From contig LRBF01000275.1 of the NCBI GenBank assembly GCA_001580565.1, forward strand, positions 1 to 64,000: 64,000 nt of DNA, written 5' to 3'. This DNA comes from Caballeronia megalochromosomata. Its GTDB lineage: Bacteria; Pseudomonadota; Gammaproteobacteria; Burkholderiales; Burkholderiaceae. Positions 8,646-17,102 of this stretch are shown one piece after another. The notes below the pieces were generated by a model. The model was not told where the DNA came from. It searched no databases and saw only the letters and a list, made by a program, of their open reading frames with translations. Within the stretch, counting starts at the first letter, position 1, and each line of letters opens with the position of its first letter. Both the position numbers and the translations under genes were made by a program.

Positions 8646-9617
8646 ATGGGCATCGGGGACAGACTCCTCGCCAAGACAGCGAACGTCGGCAGCAAGCCGG
8701 CCGAGGCGGCACAGGCGCGTCCGGTCAATACCGAGCCGCGTACGTCGCCAGGGCGATTGATGGACGCGCAGCATCGCATCAATACGGCGCAAGCGCGAAT
8801 CAAGGAACTCGAATCGCAACTCGAGGAACGGGCGGCACTCGAAGTGCCGCTCGACGCGCTCGTTGAAGTGAGCGGGCGACGTCGCAAGCTCACGGCCGAG
8901 CAGTTTCAGGAATTGAAAAGCAACCTCGCTCAGCATGCGCTCGCCACGCCAATTCTGGTGCGCGCATTGCCGGACAGTCGTTTCGAAATCGTCGCGGGTC
9001 ACAACCGGGTCGCTGCGTACAGGGAACTGGGGCGCGCGACGATCCGCGCGAACGTCGCTTCGATCGAAGAAGGCGAAATCGAGTTTGCAGCGTTCTTTTC
9101 GAATCTGCTTTCGCCGTCGCTCACGGACTTCGAGAAGTACTGGAACTTCAAGCGATTGCAGGAATTGAGCGGCTTGTCCCGCTCCGAGATTTCGGAGAGC
9201 GCGGGGTTGAGCAAGAGCCACGTAACGCGCATCTTCTCGTTCGACGCCTTGCCCGAGGCCGCAAAATTGGCGCTCGCCGAGAAGCCCGAGCGGTTGGGAA
9301 GCAACGCGGCGCAGAAGCTCGCCGCGCTGACCGAGGCCGGCAAATCGGAAAAAGTCGTCGAGGCAATTCGCCGCCTGATCGAGGACGACAATTTCACGCA
9401 GGACAAGGCTGTCGCCCTGGCAGCGGAGAAGCAGCGCGCAGCAGCACCGAGCGCAACCGTGGTTCGATCAGGACGGAGAAAAGTCTGCGAGGTTTCTACC
9501 AGAAACGGCGTGGTCGGCGTTCGCTTCTTCGAAAAGGACGCGACTGACGCGGAGCAGTGGGGGCAGCGGATTGCCGACTTCATCAACAAGACGTTGAGCG
9601 AGTCGGAGCAGGGTTGA
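8646..9617 (+). CDS. parB: Centromere-binding CTPase ParB of the replicon
   Basis: The 323-residue ParB starts immediately after the parA stop codon, and the ribosome site GGAGG lies inside the end of parA, so the two are translationally coupled. The N-terminal ParB/Srx domain has the CTP-binding motif GHNRVAAYRELG at about 118-129. A helix-turn-helix follows (RSEISESAGLSKSHVTRIF), and a C-terminal dimerisation region ends the protein. It should bind a parS-type palindrome near the origin and recruit ParA. The published chromosome-2 parS palindrome GTTTATGCGCATAAAC was not found here; the best local candidate site is the repeat block directly downstream. Confidence 0.93.
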   Translation: MGIGDRLLAKTANVGSKPAEAAQARPVNTEPRTSPGRLMDAQHRINTAQARIKELESQLEERAALEVPLDALVEVSGRRRKLTAEQFQELKSNLAQHALATPILVRALPDSRFEIVAGHNRVAAYRELGRATIRANVASIEEGEIEFAAFFSNLLSPSLTDFEKYWNFKRLQELSGLSRSEISESAGLSKSHVTRIFSFDALPEAAKLALAEKPERLGSNAAQKLAALTEAGKSEKVVEAIRRLIEDDNFTQDKAVALAAEKQRAAAPSATVVRSGRRKVCEVSTRNGVVGVRFFEKDATDAEQWGQRIADFINKTLSESEQG

Positions 9618-9618
9618 G

Positions 9619-9719
9619 GTTCTACTAGGTTTTCGTTTTAAATCAACGACTTAACGAATTGACGGAAGTTGAGGAAGATTTAACCTAGTAGAACTTCCTT
9701 ATAAATCAATGAGTTGACG
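9619..9719. repeat. Two 38-bp iteron-like units 63 bp apart between parB and rep
   Basis: Unit 1 (9619-9656) and unit 2 (9682-9719) share a layout. Each has a 13-mer around CTA(C/G)TAG, an 8-base T-rich spacer, and a 17-mer that matches at 14 of 17 positions (AAATCAACGACTTAACG and AAATCAATGAGTTGACG). The two 13-mers are perfect reverse complements of each other (GTTCTACTAGGTT and AACCTAGTAGAAC). The start-to-start distance is 63 bases for both parts, about six helical turns. The position before rep and after parB fits a Rep-binding iteron, an origin element or parS. The structure is seen; the role is inferred. Confidence 0.7.
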
Positions 9720-9767
9720 TAACAGCATCGACGAGGCAGCTATGTAACGAGCAAGCTGTAAAAAGAC

Positions 9768-9797
9768 AAAAGCCTTCGGCGCCAACCGAAGGCTTTT
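9768..9797. terminator. Bidirectional Rho-independent terminator after parB
   Basis: AAAAGCCTTCGG (9768-9779) and CCGAAGGCTTTT (9786-9797) form a perfect 12-bp stem with a 6-base loop, with A and T tracts at either side. It would stop parAB transcription before rep and would also work in the opposite direction. Confidence 0.9.
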
Positions 9798-9920
9798 GAA
9801 TATCGGGCTTAACTGCTTATTGCCCGTTCCGCTTCCCGACGCCAATCGGGTCACGAGTACACACCTCGAAGTTTAGCGGAACGCGATCGGCAGTCAAGCG
9901 TTTGTCTTCCATTTTTCGAA

Positions 9921-11258
9921 ATGGACGTACTTGACATGCGTATCGCGCAACTTTCCGTTGCAGGCGAGGTTGTTTCTCGCCCTCAAAACTCTGTTTCGTC
10001 GCCTGCGGTGGCGGATCAACAAGCACTCGATGACTACGCTTGCGATCGATCCAACCTCCCTTGGGTGATCTTTCGCGCCGCGCATCGCGCAACCCATACC
10101 GCCGCCCTCCCCGCGCGTGCCCGCGCATTACTCGCGGCACTGGCTCGCACTGTCGACGCATCTCGACCCTACGCGCCCATCTTCGCGCGCCGCGAACTGC
10201 TCACCGGACGCGCGCAGCAATCCATGCGCACCTTCTATCGCAGCATGGATGATCTGGAAGGCGCTGGCTTTATCACACGGCCACCTCAGACACGCTACGG
10301 CGCGGCTGGGTTGTTCGGGCGCGCCTACATTCATCTCACACCAAAGGCGGCCCTTTTGCTCGGCCTCGTCGATCAATCCACCGAAACCGGGCAGCCGTCC
10401 GCTCCGGATCGAGACGACGCCGTCAAATCCGACGTCGTGTTTTCTTTCGCACCGCCGTCTGTCACCGTGGCAGACGGCGCTATATATAAGGATCTAAACC
10501 CTAGTACTCAAAAGAGACAACCAGGACGGCTCCCCACGGACCTCCACCGCCTGTTGTCGCTGGGCTTTCATGAATTTCTGATCTTCAAACTGATGCGCGA
10601 AGCGAAGCTTTGCGGAAAGCTTCTGTCCGACGTCGTCGCCGCCAGTTGGGAACATCTCCGACGCGCCACACATCCGATCAGCTATCTCCGCACGCTTTTG
10701 CGCGCGCCGATCGATTTCGCTTATCGCGCCCGAAGCCAACGCAACGCGCAAGCAGAGGTGGAAAATCAACGCATTCGCACTGAACACGCCGATACAACCG
10801 TAGCCGGTTTCGCTGGTAAGGCCTTTGTGAGTAGCGATGGATTCCGCAGCTACCGCGTTTCCGATGACGCTCGGTCGATCATCGTTCATCATCGCAACGA
10901 GCCTCAGCCGCGGGTGCATGCGGGCGCATGGGCGCAGGACTTTATTGCCGCGCTGGACGCTGGACACATTGTCTCCGACGACGGGGAAAATCAGGAAAGC
11001 GCACGCCCGCATCCCGTTCAACGGCCTTCAAACCAGCCGTGCGACCTCATGCGCCAATCCCAGGCCCACCTCAACGATCTCAAAGCGCTTCTTCGCTTGA
11101 AGAGAGCCGATGTCACCCCATCTATCAAACCGAGGGAGACGACAAGTCAGTCGAGTGAAACCCGCTCCAGTGCGTCCCCTTTGAGTTCGCTCTTACAGAC
11201 GATATCGCGCATGGCGTCATCGGCGAATCCTCGCGATTTACCCGGATTGCAGTCGTGA
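9921..11258 (+). CDS. Chromid replication initiator (Rep) protein
   Basis: The 445-residue protein sits just downstream of parAB and the repeat block, where second-chromosome initiators of Burkholderiales are found. The N-terminal half has alternating helices with a winged-helix look (RRELLTGRAQQSMRTFYRSM, then GAGFITRPPQTRYG), as in initiators that bind iterons. A helical middle part and a Ser/Thr/Gln-rich disordered tail follow. No ATPase or primase motif is visible, so it is not DnaA-like. The ATG at 9921 and a second ATG at 9936 both lack a strong ribosome site, so the start is uncertain. The role is assigned mainly from context and general resemblance. Confidence 0.75.
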   Translation: MDVLDMRIAQLSVAGEVVSRPQNSVSSPAVADQQALDDYACDRSNLPWVIFRAAHRATHTAALPARARALLAALARTVDASRPYAPIFARRELLTGRAQQSMRTFYRSMDDLEGAGFITRPPQTRYGAAGLFGRAYIHLTPKAALLLGLVDQSTETGQPSAPDRDDAVKSDVVFSFAPPSVTVADGAIYKDLNPSTQKRQPGRLPTDLHRLLSLGFHEFLIFKLMREAKLCGKLLSDVVAASWEHLRRATHPISYLRTLLRAPIDFAYRARSQRNAQAEVENQRIRTEHADTTVAGFAGKAFVSSDGFRSYRVSDDARSIIVHHRNEPQPRVHAGAWAQDFIAALDAGHIVSDDGENQESARPHPVQRPSNQPCDLMRQSQAHLNDLKALLRLKRADVTPSIKPRETTSQSSETRSSASPLSSLLQTISRMASSANPRDLPGLQS

Positions 11259-11366
11259 AGGTCCGCCCCGCGACTGGCGCCGACGACGTTTAAGTCAGAC
11301 GAAATGCCGCGCGAAAGCCGCCGAGAAAAGTTTTTTGAAAACAGACTGCTGCGTCGCAGCAAATGC

Positions 11367-11375
11367 TGATATACT
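11367..11375 (+). promoter_or_regulatory. Extended -10 promoter element before rpoD
   Basis: TGATATACT contains the -10 hexamer TATACT preceded by the extended -10 TG dinucleotide. No good -35 hexamer stands 16-18 bases upstream, which is common for extended -10 promoters. It would give an rpoD leader of about 180 bases. Confidence 0.5.
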
Positions 11376-11406
11376 CTAAGGTTGCGCCTGAATGGGCGAT
11401 TGGAAA

Positions 11407-11438
11407 ACGCAAAAACCGCGTCTGGATGCGGTTTGCGT
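11407..11438 (+). other. Stem-loop in the rpoD leader
   Basis: The segment 11407-11419 pairs with GCGGTTTGCGT (11428-11438), giving an 11-bp stem with a two-base bulge and an 8-base loop. It lies about 125 bases ahead of the rpoD ATG. No T-run follows, so it is more likely a leader structure than a terminator. Whether it regulates translation or stability cannot be told. Confidence 0.45.
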
Positions 11439-11561
11439 GCTTTGCTCGATGCGATTTTCAGCAAGCCGTCCGTGGTCGAAGCTGTCATCGAAATCATCGC
11501 GAGCCGTCACGCTCGCTCCCGGGGATCTGTCGTCGCCGAGCAAACCTGTCGAGGAGAAAGT

Positions 11562-13568
11562 ATGGCAAGTTTTGATCGGGAAGATTCGGAGCTGGATATC
11601 GTCGCGCCGGCGCGCAAGGCACCTGGCCGGCGGGCTAACAAAGGGAAGGGCCAGGCCGGCACGATACAGCCCGATGTCGCAATGACCGCGGAGCAGAACG
11701 AAGAGCGGCAGCGCCAGATGCGCGCGCTCATCCAGTTGGGCAAGGAGCGCGGTTACCTCACGCACGCCGAGATCAACGACCACCTGCCGGATAACTTCGC
11801 TGAAACGGCGGCGATGGAAACCATCGTCAGCACGTTCCACGACATGGGTGTCGCGGTCTACGAGCAGGCACCGGACGCCGAAACGCTATTGCTGAGCGAT
11901 AGCGCCCCGAGCGTGGTCACCGACGAGCAATCGGACGAAGAAGCGGAAAACGCGCTGTCGACGGTCGATTCCGAATTCGGCCGCACGACCGATCCCGTTC
12001 GCATGTACATGCGGGAAATGGGTGCGACCGAGCTGCTGACGCGCGCCGGCGAAATCGCCATTGCGAAGCGGATCGAAGACGGGCTGCACGAGATGATTCA
12101 GGCGATCGCGGCATGCCCGTCGACCGTCGCGACCATCCTCGCGGATGCGGCGCAAGTCGAATCGGGTGAGCTCAAGATCGACGAACTGGTCGACGGTCTG
12201 AAGGAAGAGGACACGGCAGACGAAGATATTTCGGCTTCCGATGCAACCGATTCCGCCGACATCGATACGGATACCGATGAATCCGACAGCGACGACGAAG
12301 ACGACGACGATCTCGACGGCGCAGGCGACGCTGCCGCATCGAACGAAGCGCGTCTGAAGCAACTGAAGGCCGATTGCCTCGAAATCTTCGCACGTGTGCG
12401 CGAGCTGGCGGAACAAGCGAGCAATCCTAAGGGTTCGGGCGCGGTCGCGACGAAGGCGGTCGAAAAGGCGCGCGCCGAAATCCAGCGCGAGCTGGGTTCG
12501 ATCCGCTTCACGGCGAAGACCATCGACCGCCTGTGCGTGGACGTGCAGCAGCGCGTGGCGCAAGTGCGCGATATCGAGCGTCGCGTTTTGCAGATCGCGG
12601 TGGACCGTTGCGGCATGCCGCGCGAAAAGTTCGTCGAATCGTTCGTCGGTCACGAGACCGATCTCGAATGGACCTCACGCGCGGCCTCGAGCTCGAAGCA
12701 CTACGGCGCGTCGCTCGAGCGCAGCTTGCCGGCGATTCAGGCCGAGCAGCAGAAGCTCATCGACGTCGAAGGCGTGGTCGAGATGCCGCTCAAGCAACTC
12801 AAGCAGATCAACCGTCAGATGACGGCTGCCGAGTTGAAGATGCGTCAGGCCAAGCGCGAGATGATCGAAGCGAATCTGCGTCTCGTCATTTCGATCGCGA
12901 AGAAGTATGTGAATCGCGGCATGCAGTTCCTGGATCTGATTCAGGAAGGCAACATCGGTCTAATGAAGGCGGTGGACAAGTTCGAATATCGCCGTGGCTG
13001 GAAGTTCTCGACGTACGCGACGTGGTGGGTTCGTCAGGCTGTGACGCGTTCGCTCGCCGATCAGGCGCGCACGATCCGCGTGCCGGTGCACATGATCGAA
13101 ACGATCAACAAGCTGAACCGCATCTCGCGCGAGATCCTGCAGCAGACGGGTCAGGAAGCGCATCCGTCGGTGCTTGCCGAGCGTATGGAAATGCCGGAAG
13201 AGAAGATCCGCGGCATTCTCAAGATCGCGAAGCAGCCGGTGTCGCTGGAAACGCCGGTCGGTGAAGATGCCGATGCGACGCTCGGCGACATGATCGAAGA
13301 CCAGGGCGCCGCGTCACCGGCGGATGCCGCTGTGCACGCGAACATGCGCGCCGCGATCGACGATGCGCTCAACGCACTGTCGCCGCGTGAGGCGAAAGTG
13401 CTGCGCATGCGCTTTGGCATCGACACGGCTTCGGACTACACGCTCGAAGAGCTGGGCAAGCAGTTCGACGTGACGCGCGAGCGTATTCGTCAGATCGAAA
13501 GCAAGGCCATGCGCAAGCTCATGCATCCGAGCCGCGCCGACAAGCTGCGTCCGTTCCTGGATCGCTGA
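11562..13568 (+). CDS. rpoD: Primary sigma factor RpoD (sigma-70)
   Basis: The 668-residue group-1 sigma factor directs RNA polymerase to housekeeping promoters. The ATG at 11562 has GAGGAG eight bases upstream; the frame is open further upstream but without a start site. Region 1.1 is at about residues 45-125 (NEERQRQMRALIQLGKERGY). A non-conserved region with a long Asp/Glu-rich stretch follows at about 220-260. Region 2 is at about 440-510 (FLDLIQEGNIGLMKAVDKFE, KFSTYATWWVRQA), and region 4 ends the protein (YTLEELGKQFDVTRERIRQI). All promoter-recognition helices are intact. An essential-type gene next to the replication origin argues that the replicon is a chromid. Confidence 0.96.
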   Translation: MASFDREDSELDIVAPARKAPGRRANKGKGQAGTIQPDVAMTAEQNEERQRQMRALIQLGKERGYLTHAEINDHLPDNFAETAAMETIVSTFHDMGVAVYEQAPDAETLLLSDSAPSVVTDEQSDEEAENALSTVDSEFGRTTDPVRMYMREMGATELLTRAGEIAIAKRIEDGLHEMIQAIAACPSTVATILADAAQVESGELKIDELVDGLKEEDTADEDISASDATDSADIDTDTDESDSDDEDDDDLDGAGDAAASNEARLKQLKADCLEIFARVRELAEQASNPKGSGAVATKAVEKARAEIQRELGSIRFTAKTIDRLCVDVQQRVAQVRDIERRVLQIAVDRCGMPREKFVESFVGHETDLEWTSRAASSSKHYGASLERSLPAIQAEQQKLIDVEGVVEMPLKQLKQINRQMTAAELKMRQAKREMIEANLRLVISIAKKYVNRGMQFLDLIQEGNIGLMKAVDKFEYRRGWKFSTYATWWVRQAVTRSLADQARTIRVPVHMIETINKLNRISREILQQTGQEAHPSVLAERMEMPEEKIRGILKIAKQPVSLETPVGEDADATLGDMIEDQGAASPADAAVHANMRAAIDDALNALSPREAKVLRMRFGIDTASDYTLEELGKQFDVTRERIRQIESKAMRKLMHPSRADKLRPFLDR

Positions 13569-13605
13569 TCCGAGCAGCCGCCCGGACTACGTTCGGGCGA
13601 ACTCT

Positions 13606-13641
13606 AAAGCGCGTGCCGCCGAATCAGGCGGCACGCGCTTT
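13606..13641 (+). terminator. Rho-independent terminator of rpoD
   Basis: AAAGCGCGTGCCGCC (13606-13620) pairs perfectly with GGCGGCACGCGCTTT (13627-13641) around a 6-base loop, and a T-run follows. It begins about 38 bases after the rpoD stop codon. Confidence 0.93.
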
Positions 13642-13659
13642 TTTATTTCGTCGACAGAA

Positions 13660-14034
13660 TCAACCGTGCACCGTGCCTTTGGGCAGGTTCGACGACGCAC
13701 ACGCCTGCAATGCGGTGATCGCCTTGCCCGCGAGCGCCAGCGTTTCCTCGCACGCGAGACGGTCGCGGAAGATCGAGCATCCGCCGCCCGCGTTGACCCG
13801 CGCCACTGCGTTGCGCACCTTGTCGAGCGCGGATTGCGGCGAGCCTGTGTCGCGGATGATCGAGGCGATGTCGAACGCGCTGCCGGCGTCGGTTTCGACG
13901 TAGCTCGGGCATTGCGTTTGCGCGTGAGCCGCGACGCAGATCATTCCGATTGCCGCGATTGCGGGGAATCGCCGCGATCGGGCGCAGCGAAAAGACCGCG
14001 CGCGAGCAGAAAGAGAGCGGAAGAGGGTATCCAT
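13660..14034 (-). CDS. Small secreted protein of unknown function
   Basis: The preferred ATG at 14034 gives 124 residues and has GGTGG a few bases upstream; longer readings start at 14061 or 14109. An Arg-rich start followed by a hydrophobic stretch ending in VAAHA-QT looks like a signal peptide. The mature part is about 90 residues with four Cys, which could form two disulfides in the periplasm. I do not recognise a family. It converges on rpoD, and the DnaA-box-like element at 14113-14147 lies in its upstream region. Confidence 0.6.
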   Translation of the reverse strand: MDTLFRSLSARARSFRCARSRRFPAIAAIGMICVAAHAQTQCPSYVETDAGSAFDIASIIRDTGSPQSALDKVRNAVARVNAGGGCSIFRDRLACEETLALAGKAITALQACASSNLPKGTVHG

Positions 14035-14112
14035 GGGCGTCACCACCGTCAGATATCGCATCGAAGAACGTGTACGTTCGGCGAATTCGTGCCGGCTGGA
14101 ATCGACCAACGC

Positions 14113-14147
14113 TTGTCCACAGTTTCACTGGACAAGCATGTGGATAT
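14113..14147. promoter_or_regulatory. Inverted pair of DnaA-box-like sites
   Basis: TTGTCCACA (14113-14121) and TGTGGATAT (14139-14147) each match the TTATCCACA DnaA box at 8 of 9 positions, in opposite orientation and 17 bases apart. CTTGTCC (14112-14118) and GGACAAG (14130-14136) form an overlapping inverted repeat. The same arrangement, reversed, occurs at 34281-34315. Confidence 0.55.
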
Positions 14148-14269
14148 CCTGAGCATCACCGAGTCAACGTCTTGATCTGTAACGCATTTCACCCGGCGTA
14201 CGAAATTCGCGCTGCGTCGTCTTCCATTCTGAACCGGTTGCGAAAAACCTGTCGGCAGAAAAAAATTCG

Positions 14270-15817
14270 CTAAACCTGAAACGCCTGAACGGTCTGCCTG
14301 AGCTCGCGCGCCTGTGCGTCGAGCGACAGCGCGGCGGTCGATGCTTCATTCACGAGTGCCGCGTTCTTCTGCATGAGACGATCCATCTGCGATACCGCGC
14401 CGTTCACTTCGTCGATGCCGCCGCTTTGCGCGCGCGAAGCCGTGGCGATCGCTTCGACGAGCGCGGACACGCTGTCGACGGATTCGAGCAGATTGGTGAG
14501 CGTCATGCCGGCGCGCTTCACCGTCGAGCCGCTCGATTCGACATGCGCGTTCACTTCGCGCGTCAGTTGCGAGATTTCCTTCGCCGCGCCCGACGAGCGC
14601 CGCGCCAGCGCGCGCACTTCCTCCGCGACGACCGCGAAGCCGCGCCCGAGCGATCCCGCGCGCGCCGCTTCCACTGCGGCATTGAGCGCGAGCAAATTGG
14701 TCTGGAATGCGATCGATTCGATGACGCTCGTGATGTGTCCGATCTGCGCCGAGCGCGCGGACAGATCGGTCATGCGCGCGATGGCATCGGCGACGGCGCG
14801 CTCGCCGTCCTTCGCGCGCGCCGACGCTTCCTGCGCGAGTTCGCACGCGCGATTCGCGTGATCGGCGTTCGTGCGCACGGTCGCCGCGATTTGCTCCATG
14901 CTCGCCGATGTCTGTTGCAGGCTCGCCGCGTGTTCCTCCGTGCGTGCGGACAGCGCCTGATTGCCCTCGGTGATGTCCGCCGCCGCGATGCCGATGGTGT
15001 CGGTCGAACGTTTGATGTCGCCGACCATCGATGCGAGCTGGCTGCGCATCAGGCTCATCGCGTGCATCACGCTGTGTGTGTCGCCGCGCGCGACGGGCAC
15101 GTCCGTCAGCAAGTCGCCTTTCGACACGCGCCGCGCGACGCTCGCCGCGAGTTCCGGCTCGCCGCCGAGTTGACGCATGAGCGTGCGCGCCATCGAGAAG
15201 CACAACCAGCCGACGAGCGCCACGCCCGCCGCGATGCACGCACCCACCGTCCACTGCACGATGCGGCTCACGCGCTGCGCGTCTTCGTATTCCTGTTGCG
15301 CGGCGGTGAGCTGGAACGCGCGCAGCTCGGTGCTTTCCCGCTTGACGCGCGTCGCCTGCGGCTCGATCTGCTGCGTCACGATCCATTGCGCTTCAGACAG
15401 ATTGTTCGCGGCGAGCAGGTTTGCGGTCGGGCGGAAACCCTTGTCGCGCAGCGTCGCCCAGTCGGACGCGAGACGTTTTGCGAGCGGCGCCTCGGCCGCA
15501 TCGAGCGGATAGCGCAGGTATCGGCCGAGCAGGGCGTCAATGTTCGCGATGCGCTGCTGCGTCGACGCGACCACGGCCTGCGTCTTTTGCGCCGATGGAT
15601 CGAGCACCGCGTCGCTGATCGCGAACTGACTTTGCGTGATGAGTTCGTCGATGGTCGAGATGGTTTGCAGCGCCTGCGCGCGGCCTTCGAAGACGTGGCG
15701 CAGCGCGGCATTGCCTTGCTGGACGCCGAATAATCCGACGCCGCCGACAGCGACGAGCACGACGGCGACCGCGCCCGTGACAATCGCGAGGCGCGCCTTG
15801 ACGGTGAGCTTTGACAT
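14270..15817 (-). CDS. Methyl-accepting chemotaxis protein, Tar-like layout
   Basis: This is a 515-residue transmembrane chemoreceptor. A first membrane helix is at about 10-32, then a periplasmic four-helix-bundle domain of about 155 residues, a second membrane helix at about 190-210 (VGACIAAGVALVGWLCFSMA), a HAMP linker, and a cytoplasmic signalling hairpin. The conserved tip is present (ESIAFQTNLLALNAAVEAAR) and binds CheA/CheW. The C-terminus ends in QAFQV without the NWETF-type pentapeptide that tethers CheR in enteric receptors. No che genes are nearby, so it is an orphan receptor; the ligand is unknown. Confidence 0.93.
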   Translation of the reverse strand: MSKLTVKARLAIVTGAVAVVLVAVGGVGLFGVQQGNAALRHVFEGRAQALQTISTIDELITQSQFAISDAVLDPSAQKTQAVVASTQQRIANIDALLGRYLRYPLDAAEAPLAKRLASDWATLRDKGFRPTANLLAANNLSEAQWIVTQQIEPQATRVKRESTELRAFQLTAAQQEYEDAQRVSRIVQWTVGACIAAGVALVGWLCFSMARTLMRQLGGEPELAASVARRVSKGDLLTDVPVARGDTHSVMHAMSLMRSQLASMVGDIKRSTDTIGIAAADITEGNQALSARTEEHAASLQQTSASMEQIAATVRTNADHANRACELAQEASARAKDGERAVADAIARMTDLSARSAQIGHITSVIESIAFQTNLLALNAAVEAARAGSLGRGFAVVAEEVRALARRSSGAAKEISQLTREVNAHVESSGSTVKRAGMTLTNLLESVDSVSALVEAIATASRAQSGGIDEVNGAVSQMDRLMQKNAALVNEASTAALSLDAQARELRQTVQAFQV

Positions 15818-16032
15818 TTTCGGTAGGGAAGAGAAGTGCGCGAGGAAGTCCGGATGCCCGGAAGCGACGTTGGGCGACGCGGCGGGTCAATCTTCAGACA
15901 TTTTCGGAGAGCGCAATCTACCGGCCATGCAAGACGGTTGTGTGACAACCGTCGCGGTGACGCGCCGCATACTTTTGCGTGCGCGTTTCCAACGAAAGGG
16001 CCATATCCCGCGCGCACGGCGCGGGCATGGAA

Positions 16033-16737
16033 TCAATCGCGCTTGGGGATCGCGAGCCCGCGTTCCACGGCGGGCCGCGCCAGGAAAGCATTGAGTACAC
16101 GCTCGACGTTGCTGAACTCATGAAAATCCACGAGTTCGCGCGCCTCGTAAAAGCCGATCAGATTGCGCACCCACGGGAACGTCGAAATATCCGCGATGCT
16201 GTATTCGTCGCCCATGATCCAGTCGCGGCCGTCGAGCCGCTTGTCGAGCACGGCGAGCAGGCGCTTGGATTCCGCGACGTAACGCGCGCGCGGCCGCTTG
16301 TCCTCGTATTCCTTGCCCGCGAATTTATGGAAGAAACCGACTTGCCCGAACATCGGGCCGACGCCGCCCATCTGGAACATCAGCCATTGCAGCGTTTCGT
16401 AGCGCTTGGCCACATCGTCGGGCATGAACTGGCCGCTCTTCGCCGCGAGATAGACGAGAATCGCGCCCGATTCGAATAGCGGCATCGGCTCGCCGTTCGG
16501 GCCGTCCGGATCGATGATCGCGGGAATCTTGTTGTTCGGATTGAGCGACAGAAACTCTTCCGACATCTGATCGTTCTTGTCGAAGCGCACGAGATGCGGT
16601 TCGTAGGGCAGGCCGGTTTCTTCCAGCATGATCGAAACCTTCACGCCGTTGGGCGTCGGCAGCGAGTAGAGCTGGATGCGCTCCGGATGCTGAGCGGGCC
16701 ATTTGCGGGTGATGGGGAAATCGAAAAGCGCGGTCAT
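16033..16737 (-). CDS. Glutathione S-transferase, YfcG/YghU (Nu-class) type
   Basis: The 234-residue protein starts at 16737, with AAGGA upstream. The thioredoxin-like N-terminal domain has the Nu-class motif TPNGVKVSIMLEE, where Thr/Asn replace the usual Ser/Tyr/Cys active residue, followed by NPNNKIPAI and the glutathione gamma-glutamyl site FESGAILVYLA. The C-terminal helical domain contains DGRDWIMGDEYSIADIS. Family members reduce disulfides using two glutathiones in place of a catalytic Cys. The gene is monocistronic and divergent from a secreted unknown. A palindrome at 16901-16918 may be its operator. Confidence 0.88.
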   Translation of the reverse strand: MTALFDFPITRKWPAQHPERIQLYSLPTPNGVKVSIMLEETGLPYEPHLVRFDKNDQMSEEFLSLNPNNKIPAIIDPDGPNGEPMPLFESGAILVYLAAKSGQFMPDDVAKRYETLQWLMFQMGGVGPMFGQVGFFHKFAGKEYEDKRPRARYVAESKRLLAVLDKRLDGRDWIMGDEYSIADISTFPWVRNLIGFYEARELVDFHEFSNVERVLNAFLARPAVERGLAIPKRD

Positions 16738-17102
16738 GGAGGGTCCTTGAAGTCGAACCGGGAATATAACCATTTCGCGGAATTCCTGTTTTGCACCGTG
16801 GAAGTGCGGCGTGTCATCGGGCGGACGCATTGAAAGGAAAAGATTGAGGGATCTCGTACAGACGCCGATTGTCGAAGCGCAGAATCTGTCTTTATCCTCA
16901 CTACAAAAACGATTGTAGGAATCGCTGTACGAGTACGAGGAATTGCGCGTAGCGCCACGGTAAAAGAAGTCGACCAAGACACAAGAACTCAGGCAAAGCA
17001 GCGCGTGCGCGACGTACGGGCCGGTTCGCTGGCTCGCTTATTGCATCGACGCGGATGCCGAGCATCAGTGTCGGACTTTACGAACCGTTGGTTACCGCTG
17101 CC
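16738..17102. other. Intergenic region between two divergent genes
   Basis: No convincing gene is present. The region carries one clear palindrome (16901-16918) and the upstream sequences of the GST gene and of the secreted protein gene starting at 17103. Nothing else was recognised. Confidence 0.6.
16901..16918. promoter_or_regulatory. Palindrome, candidate operator
   Basis: CTACAA and TTGTAG form perfect 6-bp arms with a 6-base spacer. It lies about 165 bases upstream of the GST start. Its size suits a MarR- or LysR-type dimer, but no matching regulator is adjacent. Confidence 0.4.

Noticed and set aside
9619..9694. Reading the 13-bp inverted arms as a transcription terminator
   Set aside because: The 50-base loop and the lack of a T-run do not fit; a typical terminator follows at 9768-9797.
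7282..9920. The known chromosome-2 parS palindrome GTTTATGCGCATAAAC
   Set aside because: Looked for in the gaps around parAB and not found; only other inverted repeats are present.
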